NCBI RefSeq assembly: GCF_025318105.1
Contig: NZ_JAOANI010000012.1
Coordinates: 62,001-126,000, forward strand
Direction: 5' to 3'
Length of the DNA stretch: 64,000 nt
Origin: Venatoribacter pacificus
Lineage (GTDB): Bacteria; Pseudomonadota; Gammaproteobacteria; Pseudomonadales; Oceanobacteraceae
Numbering within the stretch: the stretch's first letter is position 1; each line of letters starts with the position of its first letter. This document shows, in pieces, positions 44,016 through 52,188 of the stretch. Below the pieces are notes generated by a model. That model ran no database searches. It was given only the letters and a program-made list of their open reading frames with translations, and was not told the DNA's origin. A program made the position numbers and the translations under genes.

Positions 44016-44656
44016 AGCGCCTCCTCATCGTCCGGGCGCAGGACCGAGCCGTCCATACCCTCCAGACTGACCCAAACCTGTGCCTTGCCTTCGTACTCGC
44101 TGTGATCAATGCGAAAGCGCAGTAAACCGGCATACGGAATGGCCAGCCGGTTCATGGCTTCCGGCGCAAGACTCAACAGGTGTTGCGCCAATACACGCAT
44201 CACGCCACCATGGCTGACCAGCAGCAGATGTTCACCACGGTGAACGTCGAGTAATTCCTGCCAGGCAGCCACCACCCGTTGCTGCAACTGCGGTACCGGC
44301 TCGCCATTCGGCGCGCAGAAATTCAGCGGATCCGCCCACAAACGGCGCGAGTCATCGGCATATTCAGCCATCACCTCGCTGACCTCGCGGTTTTCCCAGT
44401 CGCCGTAATCAATCTCCGCCCAGCGCTCATCGGACAACAGCGGCAGCTGACGGGCGCTGGCCAGTTGTTCCGCCGCACTATGGCAGCGGCTTAGCGGCGA
44501 GCTGACAATCCACGTCCAGCGGCTGTCAAAGCGGCGCACCCGTTCGGCAAACTGCCAGCGGCCAAGCTCAGTCAGGGCATGGTCGGTACGACCACGAAAG
44601 ACGTTGCCACCTTCCGGTTCGCCGTGACGGATAAGATCGATACGGGTGGTGCTCAT
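44012..44656 (-). CDS. cobC: Alpha-ribazole phosphatase CobC
   Basis: 214 residues, histidine phosphatase superfamily. LIRHGEPEGGNVF is the RHG catalytic motif near the N-terminus; the second His is in LLLVSHGGVMRV. It removes phosphate from alpha-ribazole-5'-phosphate or from adenosylcobalamin-5'-phosphate. Start 44656 is the family start; upstream in-frame codons up to 44815 are antisense-like Trp/Arg-rich sequence overlapping cobT. Confidence 0.9.
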   Translation of the reverse strand: MSTTRIDLIRHGEPEGGNVFRGRTDHALTELGRWQFAERVRRFDSRWTWIVSSPLSRCHSAAEQLASARQLPLLSDERWAEIDYGDWENREVSEVMAEYADDSRRLWADPLNFCAPNGEPVPQLQQRVVAAWQELLDVHRGEHLLLVSHGGVMRVLAQHLLSLAPEAMNRLAIPYAGLLRFRIDHSEYEGKAQVWVSLEGMDGSVLRPDDEEAL

Positions 44657-44672
44657 CAGCGGCTTCCTTATT

Positions 44673-45728
44673 TCAGTTACCGGACTGTACTGCGGCTTCA
44701 GCAAAGGTCGCCATCTGGTTATGCAGCGCCAGCGCCTGCTGTACCAGACCCACCGCCACCGCCGCACCGGAACCTTCGCCCAGACGCATCCCCAGCTGCA
44801 CCAGCGGCTTGCCATCCAGCGCGGTCAGTAAGGCGCGGTGACCTGGTTCGGCAGAACTGTGACCAAACAGCATCCAGTCACGGGTGCCGGCATTCAGCTG
44901 CACCGCCAGCAAGGCTGCAGAGCTGGCAATAAAACCATCCACCAGCACCGGAATACCGAGCTGCGCAGCACGCAGATAAGCGCCGGCCATGGCGGCAATT
45001 TCCAGTCCGCCCAACTGCTCCAGCGCGGCCAGTGGCGAATCCGCCAGCGTCCGGGCACGCTCACAGCTTTGCGCCAGAATCTGTTGTTTATGACTGAGGG
45101 CTTCGCCCTGTACACCGGTGCCCGGGCCAACCAGAGCATTCACATCCTGCTTTAATAACAAGGCGCTCAGGCAGCTGGCCGCCGAGGTGTTACCAATACC
45201 CATCTCACCGGCAATAAACAGGTCACAGCCTTCACCATGCAGACGGTCGATCTGCTCGGCGCCAATCTGCAGAGCCTGCAGCGCCTGAGTGTTGCTCATC
45301 GCGGCCTGCTGTGAAAAATCGTTGGTACCGGACATCACCGCGCGCTGAATCACGCCGCTGAGCTGGTCGGCCGGGAACGCCGTGCCACAGTTCACCACCG
45401 ACAGCCCCATAGTATGGAAACGTGCCAGCACCGAAATCGCAGCACCGCCGGCAACAAAGTTTTTCAGCATCTCAACCGTCACCGCCTGCGGAAACGCCGA
45501 TACACCTTGCGCCACCACACCATGATCACCGGCAAACACCACGCACTGGGGGTTATTAATCTGCGGTTTAACCTGCCCCTGCCAGGCAGCAAAAGCCACG
45601 GCAATGTCTTCCAGCTGGCCCAGAGAACCCGGTGGTTTGGTTAATTGTGACTGACGCTCCAGCGCCTGTTGTTGGGTTTCAGCAGAAAGAGGAGCGGTGG
45701 CCTGTTGCCACCAGAATTCAACGGTCAT
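44673..45728 (-). CDS. cobT: Nicotinate-nucleotide-dimethylbenzimidazole phosphoribosyltransferase CobT
   Basis: 351 residues. It makes alpha-ribazole-5'-phosphate from nicotinate mononucleotide and the lower-ligand base. Family blocks: LTKPPGSLGQLEDIA, VVFAGDHGVVAQGVSAFPQ, GEMGIGNTSAASCL, and the late RLGEGSGAAVAVG with the catalytic Glu. Full length, no anomalies. Its stop lies 16 bases from the cobC start, its start 51 bases from the cobU stop. Confidence 0.97.
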   Translation of the reverse strand: MTVEFWWQQATAPLSAETQQQALERQSQLTKPPGSLGQLEDIAVAFAAWQGQVKPQINNPQCVVFAGDHGVVAQGVSAFPQAVTVEMLKNFVAGGAAISVLARFHTMGLSVVNCGTAFPADQLSGVIQRAVMSGTNDFSQQAAMSNTQALQALQIGAEQIDRLHGEGCDLFIAGEMGIGNTSAASCLSALLLKQDVNALVGPGTGVQGEALSHKQQILAQSCERARTLADSPLAALEQLGGLEIAAMAGAYLRAAQLGIPVLVDGFIASSAALLAVQLNAGTRDWMLFGHSSAEPGHRALLTALDGKPLVQLGMRLGEGSGAAVAVGLVQQALALHNQMATFAEAAVQSGN

Positions 45729-45779
45729 AACACCTGTCTTAATTTATTGATAAAACATTCATTGTAAAAGGCGTGCACC

Positions 45780-46316
45780 TTAACCGCGCTTAACCGCCAT
45801 GGGAATACCCGCAACCACCAGCGTCACATCATGCGCCAGCCGGGCAATGTCCTGATGCAGCCGTCCGGCCTCATCAACAAAGCGCCGGCTCAGCTCGCCC
45901 ATCGGCACAATGCCATAGCCCACTTCGTTGGACACCAGCAGCAGCGGCTGCTGTAACTGTTGCAGCTCATCCATTAACGCTGCTTTCTGCCGTTCCCAGT
46001 AATCGTTCTGATCACTGAGCAGGCAGTTGGTCAGCCACAGGGTCAGGCAGTCAACCAGAATCACCGCCGCCGGATGCTCTGTCCGCACACGCTGTAGCGC
46101 GACTGCCAGCTGCAAAGGCTCTTCCAGCGTCAGCCAGTGCGCCGGGCGCTGCTCACGATGATGGATAATGCGTTGCTGCATTTCGCCGTCCAGCGCCTGT
46201 GCGGTGGCAATATACACCACCTCCGCAGCCTCACCGGCCAGCTGCTCTGCCTGAGCCTCGCCGTAACGGCTTTTGCCCGAACGTGCACCGCCCAGAATCA
46301 GTTCAAGCCTGTTCAT
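45780..46316 (-). CDS. cobU: Adenosylcobinamide kinase/guanylyltransferase CobU
   Basis: 178 residues. Bifunctional enzyme that phosphorylates adenosylcobinamide and adds GMP. LILGGARSGKSRYGE is the P-loop; LLLVSNEVGYGIVPMGEL is the highly conserved second motif. Start 46316 is the family start, with the longer frame to 46514 rejected since it overlaps the divergent PilZ gene. First gene of the cobUTCS operon; only 58 bases separate it from the divergent neighbour and no riboswitch fits there. Confidence 0.95.
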   Translation of the reverse strand: MNRLELILGGARSGKSRYGEAQAEQLAGEAAEVVYIATAQALDGEMQQRIIHHREQRPAHWLTLEEPLQLAVALQRVRTEHPAAVILVDCLTLWLTNCLLSDQNDYWERQKAALMDELQQLQQPLLLVSNEVGYGIVPMGELSRRFVDEAGRLHQDIARLAHDVTLVVAGIPMAVKRG

Positions 46317-46374
46317 GTTGTTTAGTAACCTTGGGTCTACACTAGAAAAATGGAAACTTACCAGAGAAAGATCA

Positions 46375-46725
46375 ATGAGTACGAACTCTGACCACGAACA
46401 ACGCATGCACCCACGCTGGATTCTGAAAAGCAACGTCAGTGTATTCGAACGGCAAAGTAAGGAATACCTTGGCCTGCTGGTCGACTGCTCGGAACAGGGC
46501 GTGATGATTTCCACCTACGATCAACTGCAACCCGGCACCACATTGCAGATTGATCTGGTCGACATTGCCCCGCACGCCAACAGCCGCCGTACCGGCCAAT
46601 GCCGTGCTGAAGTCGTCTGGTGTGACAAAATCACCCCCAGCCTCTACGGCAGCGGTTGCCGCATCAGCCAACAGGACGACACCTTTGACGTCATGCTGAA
46701 AGGCTACAGCCACGCGCACGAGTAA
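46375..46725 (+). CDS. PilZ domain protein
   Basis: 116 residues. RMHPR (RxxxR) and LLVDCSEQGVMI (DxSxxG) form the c-di-GMP-binding signature of PilZ domains. The protein is a single PilZ unit with no other domain, so it should act as a c-di-GMP receptor with an unknown partner. Start 46375 gives the compact family N-terminus; an upstream in-frame ATG at 46273 lies antisense in cobU. Confidence 0.88.
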   Translation: MSTNSDHEQRMHPRWILKSNVSVFERQSKEYLGLLVDCSEQGVMISTYDQLQPGTTLQIDLVDIAPHANSRRTGQCRAEVVWCDKITPSLYGSGCRISQQDDTFDVMLKGYSHAHE

Positions 46726-46735
46726 TTCTCCTTTA

Positions 46736-46766
46736 AGGGCCTGTTCATACTCATTAAACAGGCCCT
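46736..46766 (+). terminator. Hairpin after PilZ gene
   Basis: AGGGCCTGTT and AACAGGCCCT form a 10-bp stem 10 bases after the stop. The T-tract is weak (GATTCTTCCTT). Confidence 0.6.
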
Positions 46767-46846
46767 GATTCTTCCTTCAACAATCTGTTGGCGAGCGCCT
46801 ACAGGCTGTTACACTGCCGCCAGTTTCTTTCTGACGAGCCTTCACC

Positions 46847-47764
46847 ATGCTGCAATTCGGCATCGACCTGGGTGGTACCAAAACCGAAATCATCGTCCTC
46901 GACCCAAAGGGCAACACCTTGCTGCGCGAGCGTACGACCACTCCCACACACTCTTATGACGCCATTGTCGCCAATATCACGGCCATGGTGGAAAGTGCCG
47001 CCAGTCGTCTCAGCTGCAATGACTTTTCCCTGGGTATTGGTATTCCCGGTGCGGTCAGCCCCGCCAGCGGACTGATCAAAAACGCCAACACCACCTGCCT
47101 GATCGGCCGCGATTTACAGGGCGATCTGCAAAAGCAACTGCACCCTCTGCTGCAACGCCCGCTGGTACTGGCCAACGACGCCGACTGTTTTGCCCTGTCC
47201 GAAGCCAGCGACGGCAGCGGCGCCGGTTTTGCCTCAGTGTTTGCGGTGATTATCGGCACCGGTTGCGGCGGCGGCTGGGTGATCAACGGCCGTCTGCTCA
47301 GTGGCCCCAATGCCATCGCCGGTGAATGGGGGCACAACCCGTTGCTGTGGCGTGAAGCCTCCGACACTGAAATCGACTGTTACTGCGGCCAGAAAGGCTG
47401 CCTCGAAACCCTGTTATCCGGCCCCGGACTGCGCCAGCAGGCGGCACAGGAAACCGGCCTCAGCCTCAGCGCGCAGGAGTGGAACACGCTGGCCGAACAA
47501 CAGGACCCACAGGCGCAGACGGTGCTTGCGCGCTACTACCGGCGTCTGGCCAAAGCCCTGGCCGGTGTCATCAACCTGATCGATCCGCACGTGATTGTAC
47601 TGGGCGGTGGTGTCTCCAACCTGCCCGGCATTTATCAGGAAGTCCCTAAACTCTGGGCTGAATACGTGTTCTCCGATTCCGTCAGCACACCGCTGAAACA
47701 GGCGCTGCATGGTGATTCCAGCGGTGTACGCGGTGCCGCCTGGCTGGGAGCGGCGGCATGCTGA
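46847..47764 (+). CDS. ROK family sugar kinase (fructokinase Mak-like)
   Basis: 305 residues. FGIDLGGTKTEIIVLD is the ATP-binding phosphate-1 motif, GIGIPGAVSP is conserved, and GEWGHNPLLW with CYCGQKGCLET provides the ROK zinc-binding His and Cys residues. Similarity in layout to E. coli Mak suggests fructose or another hexose as substrate; specificity cannot be proven from sequence. Its last codons overlap the MerR-type gene by 7 bases. Confidence 0.9.
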   Translation: MLQFGIDLGGTKTEIIVLDPKGNTLLRERTTTPTHSYDAIVANITAMVESAASRLSCNDFSLGIGIPGAVSPASGLIKNANTTCLIGRDLQGDLQKQLHPLLQRPLVLANDADCFALSEASDGSGAGFASVFAVIIGTGCGGGWVINGRLLSGPNAIAGEWGHNPLLWREASDTEIDCYCGQKGCLETLLSGPGLRQQAAQETGLSLSAQEWNTLAEQQDPQAQTVLARYYRRLAKALAGVINLIDPHVIVLGGGVSNLPGIYQEVPKLWAEYVFSDSVSTPLKQALHGDSSGVRGAAWLGAAAC

Positions 47765-48120
47765 TCGGCGCGGTATCAAAACAGACCGGGCTGAGCCAGA
47801 AAGCCATCCGCCTGTACGAACAGCAGGGCCTGATCCGACCGCAGCGGATCGGCCGTTACCGCCACTTTTCGGCGGCCGATATCGATCTGTTGCTGCTGAT
47901 CCGTGAAGCCCGTGCTCTGGGTATTCCGCTGCAACGGCTGAAAGCCGCCATCCGTTATCAGAATCAACAGCCTGACTGGAGCACGCTGCGCACGTTTTTG
48001 CTGCAGTTCCGTGGTGAAGTCGAAGCCGAAGTGATGCGCCAGCAACAACGCCTGCAGCAGCTCGACCATTGCCTGAGCAGCATCAGCGATTGTCCGCTGC
48101 TGCCAGCAGAAAAAATATGA
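47758..48120 (+). CDS. MerR family transcriptional regulator
   Basis: 120 residues. N-terminal winged HTH with LIGAVSKQTGLSQKAIRLYEQQGL then RYRHFSAADID, followed by a helical dimerisation region. Its C-terminal end lacks the Cys pattern typical of metal sensors, with a single Cys pair region (HCLSSISDC). The likely target is the oxidoreductase gene just downstream, whose promoter carries a MerR-type dyad between widely spaced elements. Effector unknown; a quinone or redox signal is a guess from the regulated gene. Confidence 0.9.
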   Translation: MLIGAVSKQTGLSQKAIRLYEQQGLIRPQRIGRYRHFSAADIDLLLLIREARALGIPLQRLKAAIRYQNQQPDWSTLRTFLLQFRGEVEAEVMRQQQRLQQLDHCLSSISDCPLLPAEKI

Positions 48121-48145
48121 TGCTGTCCTTTAATCCTGCCCGGTC

Positions 48146-48177
48146 TTGACTCTGCCCTTAGGGGCAGACCCGATACT
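48146..48177 (+). promoter_or_regulatory. MerR-type promoter/operator of the oxidoreductase gene
   Basis: TTGACT (48146-48151) and GATACT (48172-48177) are 20 bases apart, a long spacer as in MerR-activated promoters. Between them TCTGCCC-TTAG-GGGCAGA (48151-48168) is a perfect dyad. MerR proteins bind such dyads and twist the DNA to align the -35 and -10 elements. Confidence 0.75.
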
Positions 48178-48213
48178 TGAAAACCCAATCATACCTACCG
48201 GAGTTTTCTGCTT

Positions 48214-48807
48214 ATGCCCAAACACATTCTGATCCTCAACGGCCACCCAGACCGTAACCGTCTGTGCGGGGCGCTGGCTGACGCTTACCAGAACGCGGCG
48301 GCCAAGGGGGATAAGGGGGCTGAAATTCAGCGCTTTGATCTGGCCGACATGCAGTTTAATGCCAACCTCAGCCAGGGTTATGCCGAACAAGCTCCGCTGG
48401 AAGCGGACCTGCTCAGTTTTCAGCAGGCATTACGTGATTGCGATCATCTGTTGCTGGTCGCTCCCGTCTGGTGGGGCAGTGTTCCGGCACGTCTGAAAGG
48501 CCTGTTTGACCGCAGCCTGCTGCCCGGTTTTGCCTTCCGTTATGAGGCCGGGCAAACCCTGCAGGAAAAGCTGCTGCGCGGTAAAAGTGCCGAAGTGTTT
48601 CTGACGCTCGATACCCCGCCCTGGTATTTCCGCTGGTTTCAGAAAGCTCCGGCGGTGTATCAGCTGAACCATGCCACCCTGGGTTTCTGTGGTTTCAAAC
48701 CGGTTACCACCACGCTGTTCGGGCCGGTGATCAAATCCAGCGCAAAACAACGTCAGCAATGGCTCGAACAGGCTGCCGAAAAAGGCCGCCGTATTCTGCG
48801 TCAATAA
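48214..48807 (+). CDS. NAD(P)H-dependent flavin oxidoreductase (flavodoxin-like fold)
   Basis: 197 residues of the NQO1/MdaB-like family. ILILNGHPDRNRLCGAL is the FMN/FAD phosphate-binding start, and LLLVAPVWWGSVPARLKGLFDRSLLPGFAF is the conserved core block. It would reduce quinones or similar compounds by two electrons. Likely controlled by the adjacent MerR regulator through the dyad at 48146-48177. Confidence 0.9.
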   Translation: MPKHILILNGHPDRNRLCGALADAYQNAAAKGDKGAEIQRFDLADMQFNANLSQGYAEQAPLEADLLSFQQALRDCDHLLLVAPVWWGSVPARLKGLFDRSLLPGFAFRYEAGQTLQEKLLRGKSAEVFLTLDTPPWYFRWFQKAPAVYQLNHATLGFCGFKPVTTTLFGPVIKSSAKQRQQWLEQAAEKGRRILRQ

Positions 48808-48821
48808 ACGCTCCGTGTTTT

Positions 48822-48850
48822 AGGCACCGCTGAATTATTCAGAGGTGCCT
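48822..48850. repeat. Short palindrome related to the MITE ends
   Basis: AGGCACC-G-CTGAAT / ATTCAG-A-GGTGCCT: 13 of 14 pairs. The sequence TGAATTATTCAGAGGTGCCTT is shared with the right end of the element at 11931-11955. It starts 14 bases after the oxidoreductase stop. Either a collapsed insertion-sequence remnant or a dispersed palindromic unit; it may also serve as a transcription stop. Confidence 0.6.
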
Positions 48851-48945
48851 TCAATCTGCCAAAATTGCGGCGAATATTTAAAGAGGGCCGTATCACCACA
48901 GCCTGATTCTGCAGCCGTGGTTGATAACAAAGAAAGCGCCGAGGG

Positions 48946-50376
48946 CTAACGCATTTCGGAGGTGCTGCCCGCAGGCTCCTGCGCAGATAATGGTTCTGAC
49001 AATTCGGCTTCACGACGCTGATGTTGCATCAGCACCAGTACCAGAATAATGGCGGGCAACCCCAGTCCGGCCGCGACCATAAAAAATTCCATATAGCCGG
49101 CAACATCCACCACCCAGCCGGAGAAGCCGGAAATGAATTTCCCCGGTAACGTCATCAGCGAACTGAACAGCGCGTATTGTGTAGCGGTGTAGTTTTTATT
49201 AGCCAGGCTCGACAAGTAGGCAATAAAGGCGGTACCGGCAATCCCCCCGCTGAGGTTATCAGCGCTGATAACCACCGCCAGCGCTGTCAGCGGTGGCGTA
49301 CCAAGGTTACCGATCAGCGCCAGCAGCGCGAACAGCAGGTTGGTCACGGCGACCATCACCGCGCCCAGCAGCAAGGGCCGCATAATGCCGTATTTCACCA
49401 CCAGAACCCCGCACAGTGCAGAGCCCAAAATGGTCATAAAGAAGCCAAACACTTTGGCCACACTGGCGATCTCCGCTTTGCTGTAACCGAGATCGAGATA
49501 GAAAGGATTGGCCATGATACCCATGGTGATATCACTGAGGCGGAATAAAGCGATAAAAGCCAGAATCAGCAATGCAAACTGGCCATTACGCTGGAAGAAT
49601 TCAAGCACCGGACAGATAACGGCCCCTAATAGCCAACGCTGCCAGCGCGGACGCTGTTGCAGGTGCATTGGCCGCCCCATGATTTCATCGACCAGCAAAA
49701 TCTCATTGCGGCCACGCTCGTCTGCCGTTTGATGAGGCGGTTCATCGGCCCAGAAAATGGCCAGCATGCCCACGACCATCAGCAGGGCCATGGTCAGGTA
49801 AGCGATGTGCCAATTGGCAAATTCAGCGATATACAGAGCACCCGCGCCGGTCACCAGCAAGGCCAGCCGATAACCAAAAATATAGGCCGCCGACATGGCT
49901 CCTTGTTGCTCATCGTCCGCCGACTCAATCCGTAACGCATCCAGCGCGACATCTTGTGTTGCCGCCGAAAAAGCCACCAGCAGTGCCGCCAGGGCAATCA
50001 TCCATAACGAATCTTGCGGATGGGCAAAACTCATCAGCAGCAGGCCACCGGCAATGCCGCACTGACCCAGAAAAATCCAGCTGCGACGCTGACCAAAGCG
50101 ACTCAGCACCGGCAACCGCAGGCGATCGACCACCGGCGCCCAGAACACTTTGACCGAGTAGGTAATACCGACCCAGGCAAAAAAACCGATGGTGGTTCGT
50201 TCTATCCCCTCATCCCGCAGCCAGGCTGTCAGCGTGCTAAACACCAGCAGGTAAGGCAATCCGGCACTGAAGCCCAACAGGGTGATCACCAATACCGGCT
50301 TCTGCCGATAAATTTCCCAGGCTTCTTTGAGCCAGCGCTTTACCTCCGGCGGGATGCGGAAATAAGGGATGATCAT
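48946..50376 (-). CDS. ampG: AmpG-like major facilitator (muropeptide permease)
   Basis: 476 residues, 12-14 membrane segments. The N-terminal LLGFSAGLPYLLVFSTLTAWLRDEGI, VKVFWAPVVDRLRLP and SAATQDVALDALRIES blocks are typical of AmpG, which imports GlcNAc-anhydroMurNAc peptides for cell-wall recycling. The C-terminal ~25 residues are hydrophilic. It is cotranscribed with yajQ: the yajQ stop and ampG start share one base (TGATG). Confidence 0.9.
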   Translation of the reverse strand: MIIPYFRIPPEVKRWLKEAWEIYRQKPVLVITLLGFSAGLPYLLVFSTLTAWLRDEGIERTTIGFFAWVGITYSVKVFWAPVVDRLRLPVLSRFGQRRSWIFLGQCGIAGGLLLMSFAHPQDSLWMIALAALLVAFSAATQDVALDALRIESADDEQQGAMSAAYIFGYRLALLVTGAGALYIAEFANWHIAYLTMALLMVVGMLAIFWADEPPHQTADERGRNEILLVDEIMGRPMHLQQRPRWQRWLLGAVICPVLEFFQRNGQFALLILAFIALFRLSDITMGIMANPFYLDLGYSKAEIASVAKVFGFFMTILGSALCGVLVVKYGIMRPLLLGAVMVAVTNLLFALLALIGNLGTPPLTALAVVISADNLSGGIAGTAFIAYLSSLANKNYTATQYALFSSLMTLPGKFISGFSGWVVDVAGYMEFFMVAAGLGLPAIILVLVLMQHQRREAELSEPLSAQEPAGSTSEMR

Positions 50377-50861
50377 CAGTCTTTAAAGTTCTTGAACGCC
50401 AGTGGCATATCAATGCTTTCTTCGCTGCGGAACATGGCCATCACGGCCTGCAGATCGTCACGGGCTTTACCCTGTACGCGCACGGTTTCACCCTGCACAG
50501 ACGCCTGCACTTTGATCTTGCTGTCTTTGACCATTTTGACCATTCTACGGGCCAGATCACTGTCGATGCCCTGGCGCATGGTCGCTTTTACTTTGACCTG
50601 CTTACCCGCACCTTCCAGTTTGCCAAACTCCAGACAGCTCACCTTAATGCCACGTTTGGTCATGGCACCGGTAAGCATGGATTTCATCTGGTCGATCTGA
50701 AATTCATGGTCAGCGGTCATGGTCACGATCAGATCTTTCAGCTCGTAACTGGCGGTCACACCACGGAAATCGAAACGCGTGCTCAGTTCACGATTGGCCT
50801 GATCGACCGCGTTCTGGGCTTCGTGCTTGTCGACTTCAGATACGACGTCAAATGAAGGCAT
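50376..50861 (-). CDS. yajQ: YajQ family nucleotide-binding protein
   Basis: 161 residues. MPSFDVVSEVDKHEAQNAVDQ and STRFDFRG at the N-terminus are family-defining. YajQ folds as two ferredoxin-like RNA-binding-type domains; the Xanthomonas homologue binds c-di-GMP and acts as a regulator. Start 50861 has AAGGAGAATTTTT in front; the extension to 50948 was rejected. Coupled to ampG. Confidence 0.96.
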   Translation of the reverse strand: MPSFDVVSEVDKHEAQNAVDQANRELSTRFDFRGVTASYELKDLIVTMTADHEFQIDQMKSMLTGAMTKRGIKVSCLEFGKLEGAGKQVKVKATMRQGIDSDLARRMVKMVKDSKIKVQASVQGETVRVQGKARDDLQAVMAMFRSEESIDMPLAFKNFKD

Positions 50862-51048
50862 AAAAATTCTCCTTATCAGGGCCTGAAGGCGGCCGGTAAA
50901 AATCTGGGAGCCAGCGGGATAGCAGCCAGCTCCACGAAAGAGCGGCATTGTATACCGTCCACGGCCGATAAAGCCAAAGTCTCAGCAGAGCGGTACTGAC
51001 GGCGTGGCCTCACTGGCGACTATACAAAAGTCAGCTAAAATTTTTGCT

Positions 51049-52134
51049 ATGCAAACCAAAATGACCCTGCACGGCGCCGGAGTGTATTACTTCGCAGTGA
51101 CCGGAGCGAAAGACCAGCCCATTTTCAACTCGGTATTTGAGTATGAATATGGCCTCAATATTCTGTCCAAAGTGGCCGGAACCCGCCTGCTCGCTTATGT
51201 TCTGGACGATCAGCACATGCAATTTGTGCTGCGCTGCCAGCGTGACTGGACCGAGGTGATGGACGATATCCAGGCCGCCTTCGACAGCATGCATGAGCGC
51301 TGCTGGCACAAACGCCGTCAGGTTTTATCCGATCAGGGCGTGGTGTTACTGGTCGATGAACGTGCCAGTCTGGTTGATCTGGTGTTGCAGCTGCATCACT
51401 GGCCGGTGCAATGCGCTCTGGTCGCCGATGCCAGCCTGTGGCCATGGAGCAGCGACCGCTATTACCGTGAGCCTCATCCTCCTGCCTGGCTCGATACCGA
51501 ATCCATGCTGAACCTGCTGGTCAATGGCCGCCGTAACCGCGCCCAGCATTACATCGATGTCATGAAAGCGCCGTTCAAGCCCAAACTTGATCTGATTCAC
51601 GGCAGTCATCCGCTTTATCAGGCGCTGGCACGCGATCAGTGGGTCGATCAGCATCTGAAAAAAGAGGCATTAATTCAGTCAGCCTATTCACGCAACGACA
51701 TTCAGCGCATGTTCGACGATGCCTGCCAACTGGTTGCCCGACAGTTTAATCTGAGCACCGCCGAGCTGTGCGACAAACATAACCGCCGCCGCTTTCATCA
51801 CCTTATGCCATTGGTTATCTGGCTGCTGCGTGAACGCGGTGTCCATCTGGAAGCCATGACCAAACTGGTGGATGAAGATGAAGTGCGCCTGCAGCTGTGG
51901 CTGCGTAATCTGCCGGCCGATCACACCCGCAACATCCGCGACAAGTTGGCCCAACAGTGGTCCCCTTCAGCACCCGTGCTCGCAACCATGGCCAGCATAC
52001 GTACTGACAATCCGACCGCCGAGCATGCCGAACCGGCTGACAACCGAATTGCTGCCGACACTGAGCACAGCAGCATAAGCCCTGACAGCCCGGCCACAGC
52101 AGAAACCGCAGACGACAGCGTCATACCCCATTAA
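51049..52134 (+). CDS. RAYT/Y1-transposase-like protein with degenerate HUH motif
   Basis: About 361 residues from ATG 51049 (a GTG at 51004 is the alternative). The layout follows REP-associated tyrosine transposases: a beta-sheet catalytic fold (LLAYVLDDQHMQFVLRC), the QLHHWPVQCALVADASLWPWSSDRYY block that in RAYTs reads IHLNPVRAGLV..WPWSSYR, and PAWLDTESML. The catalytic HxH is QHMQ here, so one metal-ligand His is lost. Residues ~220-300 contain a helical region (RMFDDACQLVARQFNLSTAEL) like the DnaA-type C-terminal DNA-binding domain fused to some RAYTs. The last ~60 residues are acidic/Ala-rich and disordered. It may be a domesticated DNA-binding protein. Confidence 0.75.
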   Translation: MQTKMTLHGAGVYYFAVTGAKDQPIFNSVFEYEYGLNILSKVAGTRLLAYVLDDQHMQFVLRCQRDWTEVMDDIQAAFDSMHERCWHKRRQVLSDQGVVLLVDERASLVDLVLQLHHWPVQCALVADASLWPWSSDRYYREPHPPAWLDTESMLNLLVNGRRNRAQHYIDVMKAPFKPKLDLIHGSHPLYQALARDQWVDQHLKKEALIQSAYSRNDIQRMFDDACQLVARQFNLSTAELCDKHNRRRFHHLMPLVIWLLRERGVHLEAMTKLVDEDEVRLQLWLRNLPADHTRNIRDKLAQQWSPSAPVLATMASIRTDNPTAEHAEPADNRIAADTEHSSISPDSPATAETADDSVIPH

Positions 52135-52188
52135 CGTCATCCGCGGGCCGTGGCTGCTTTCCGCGCCCGGCCTGCTTATAATCGTGCG

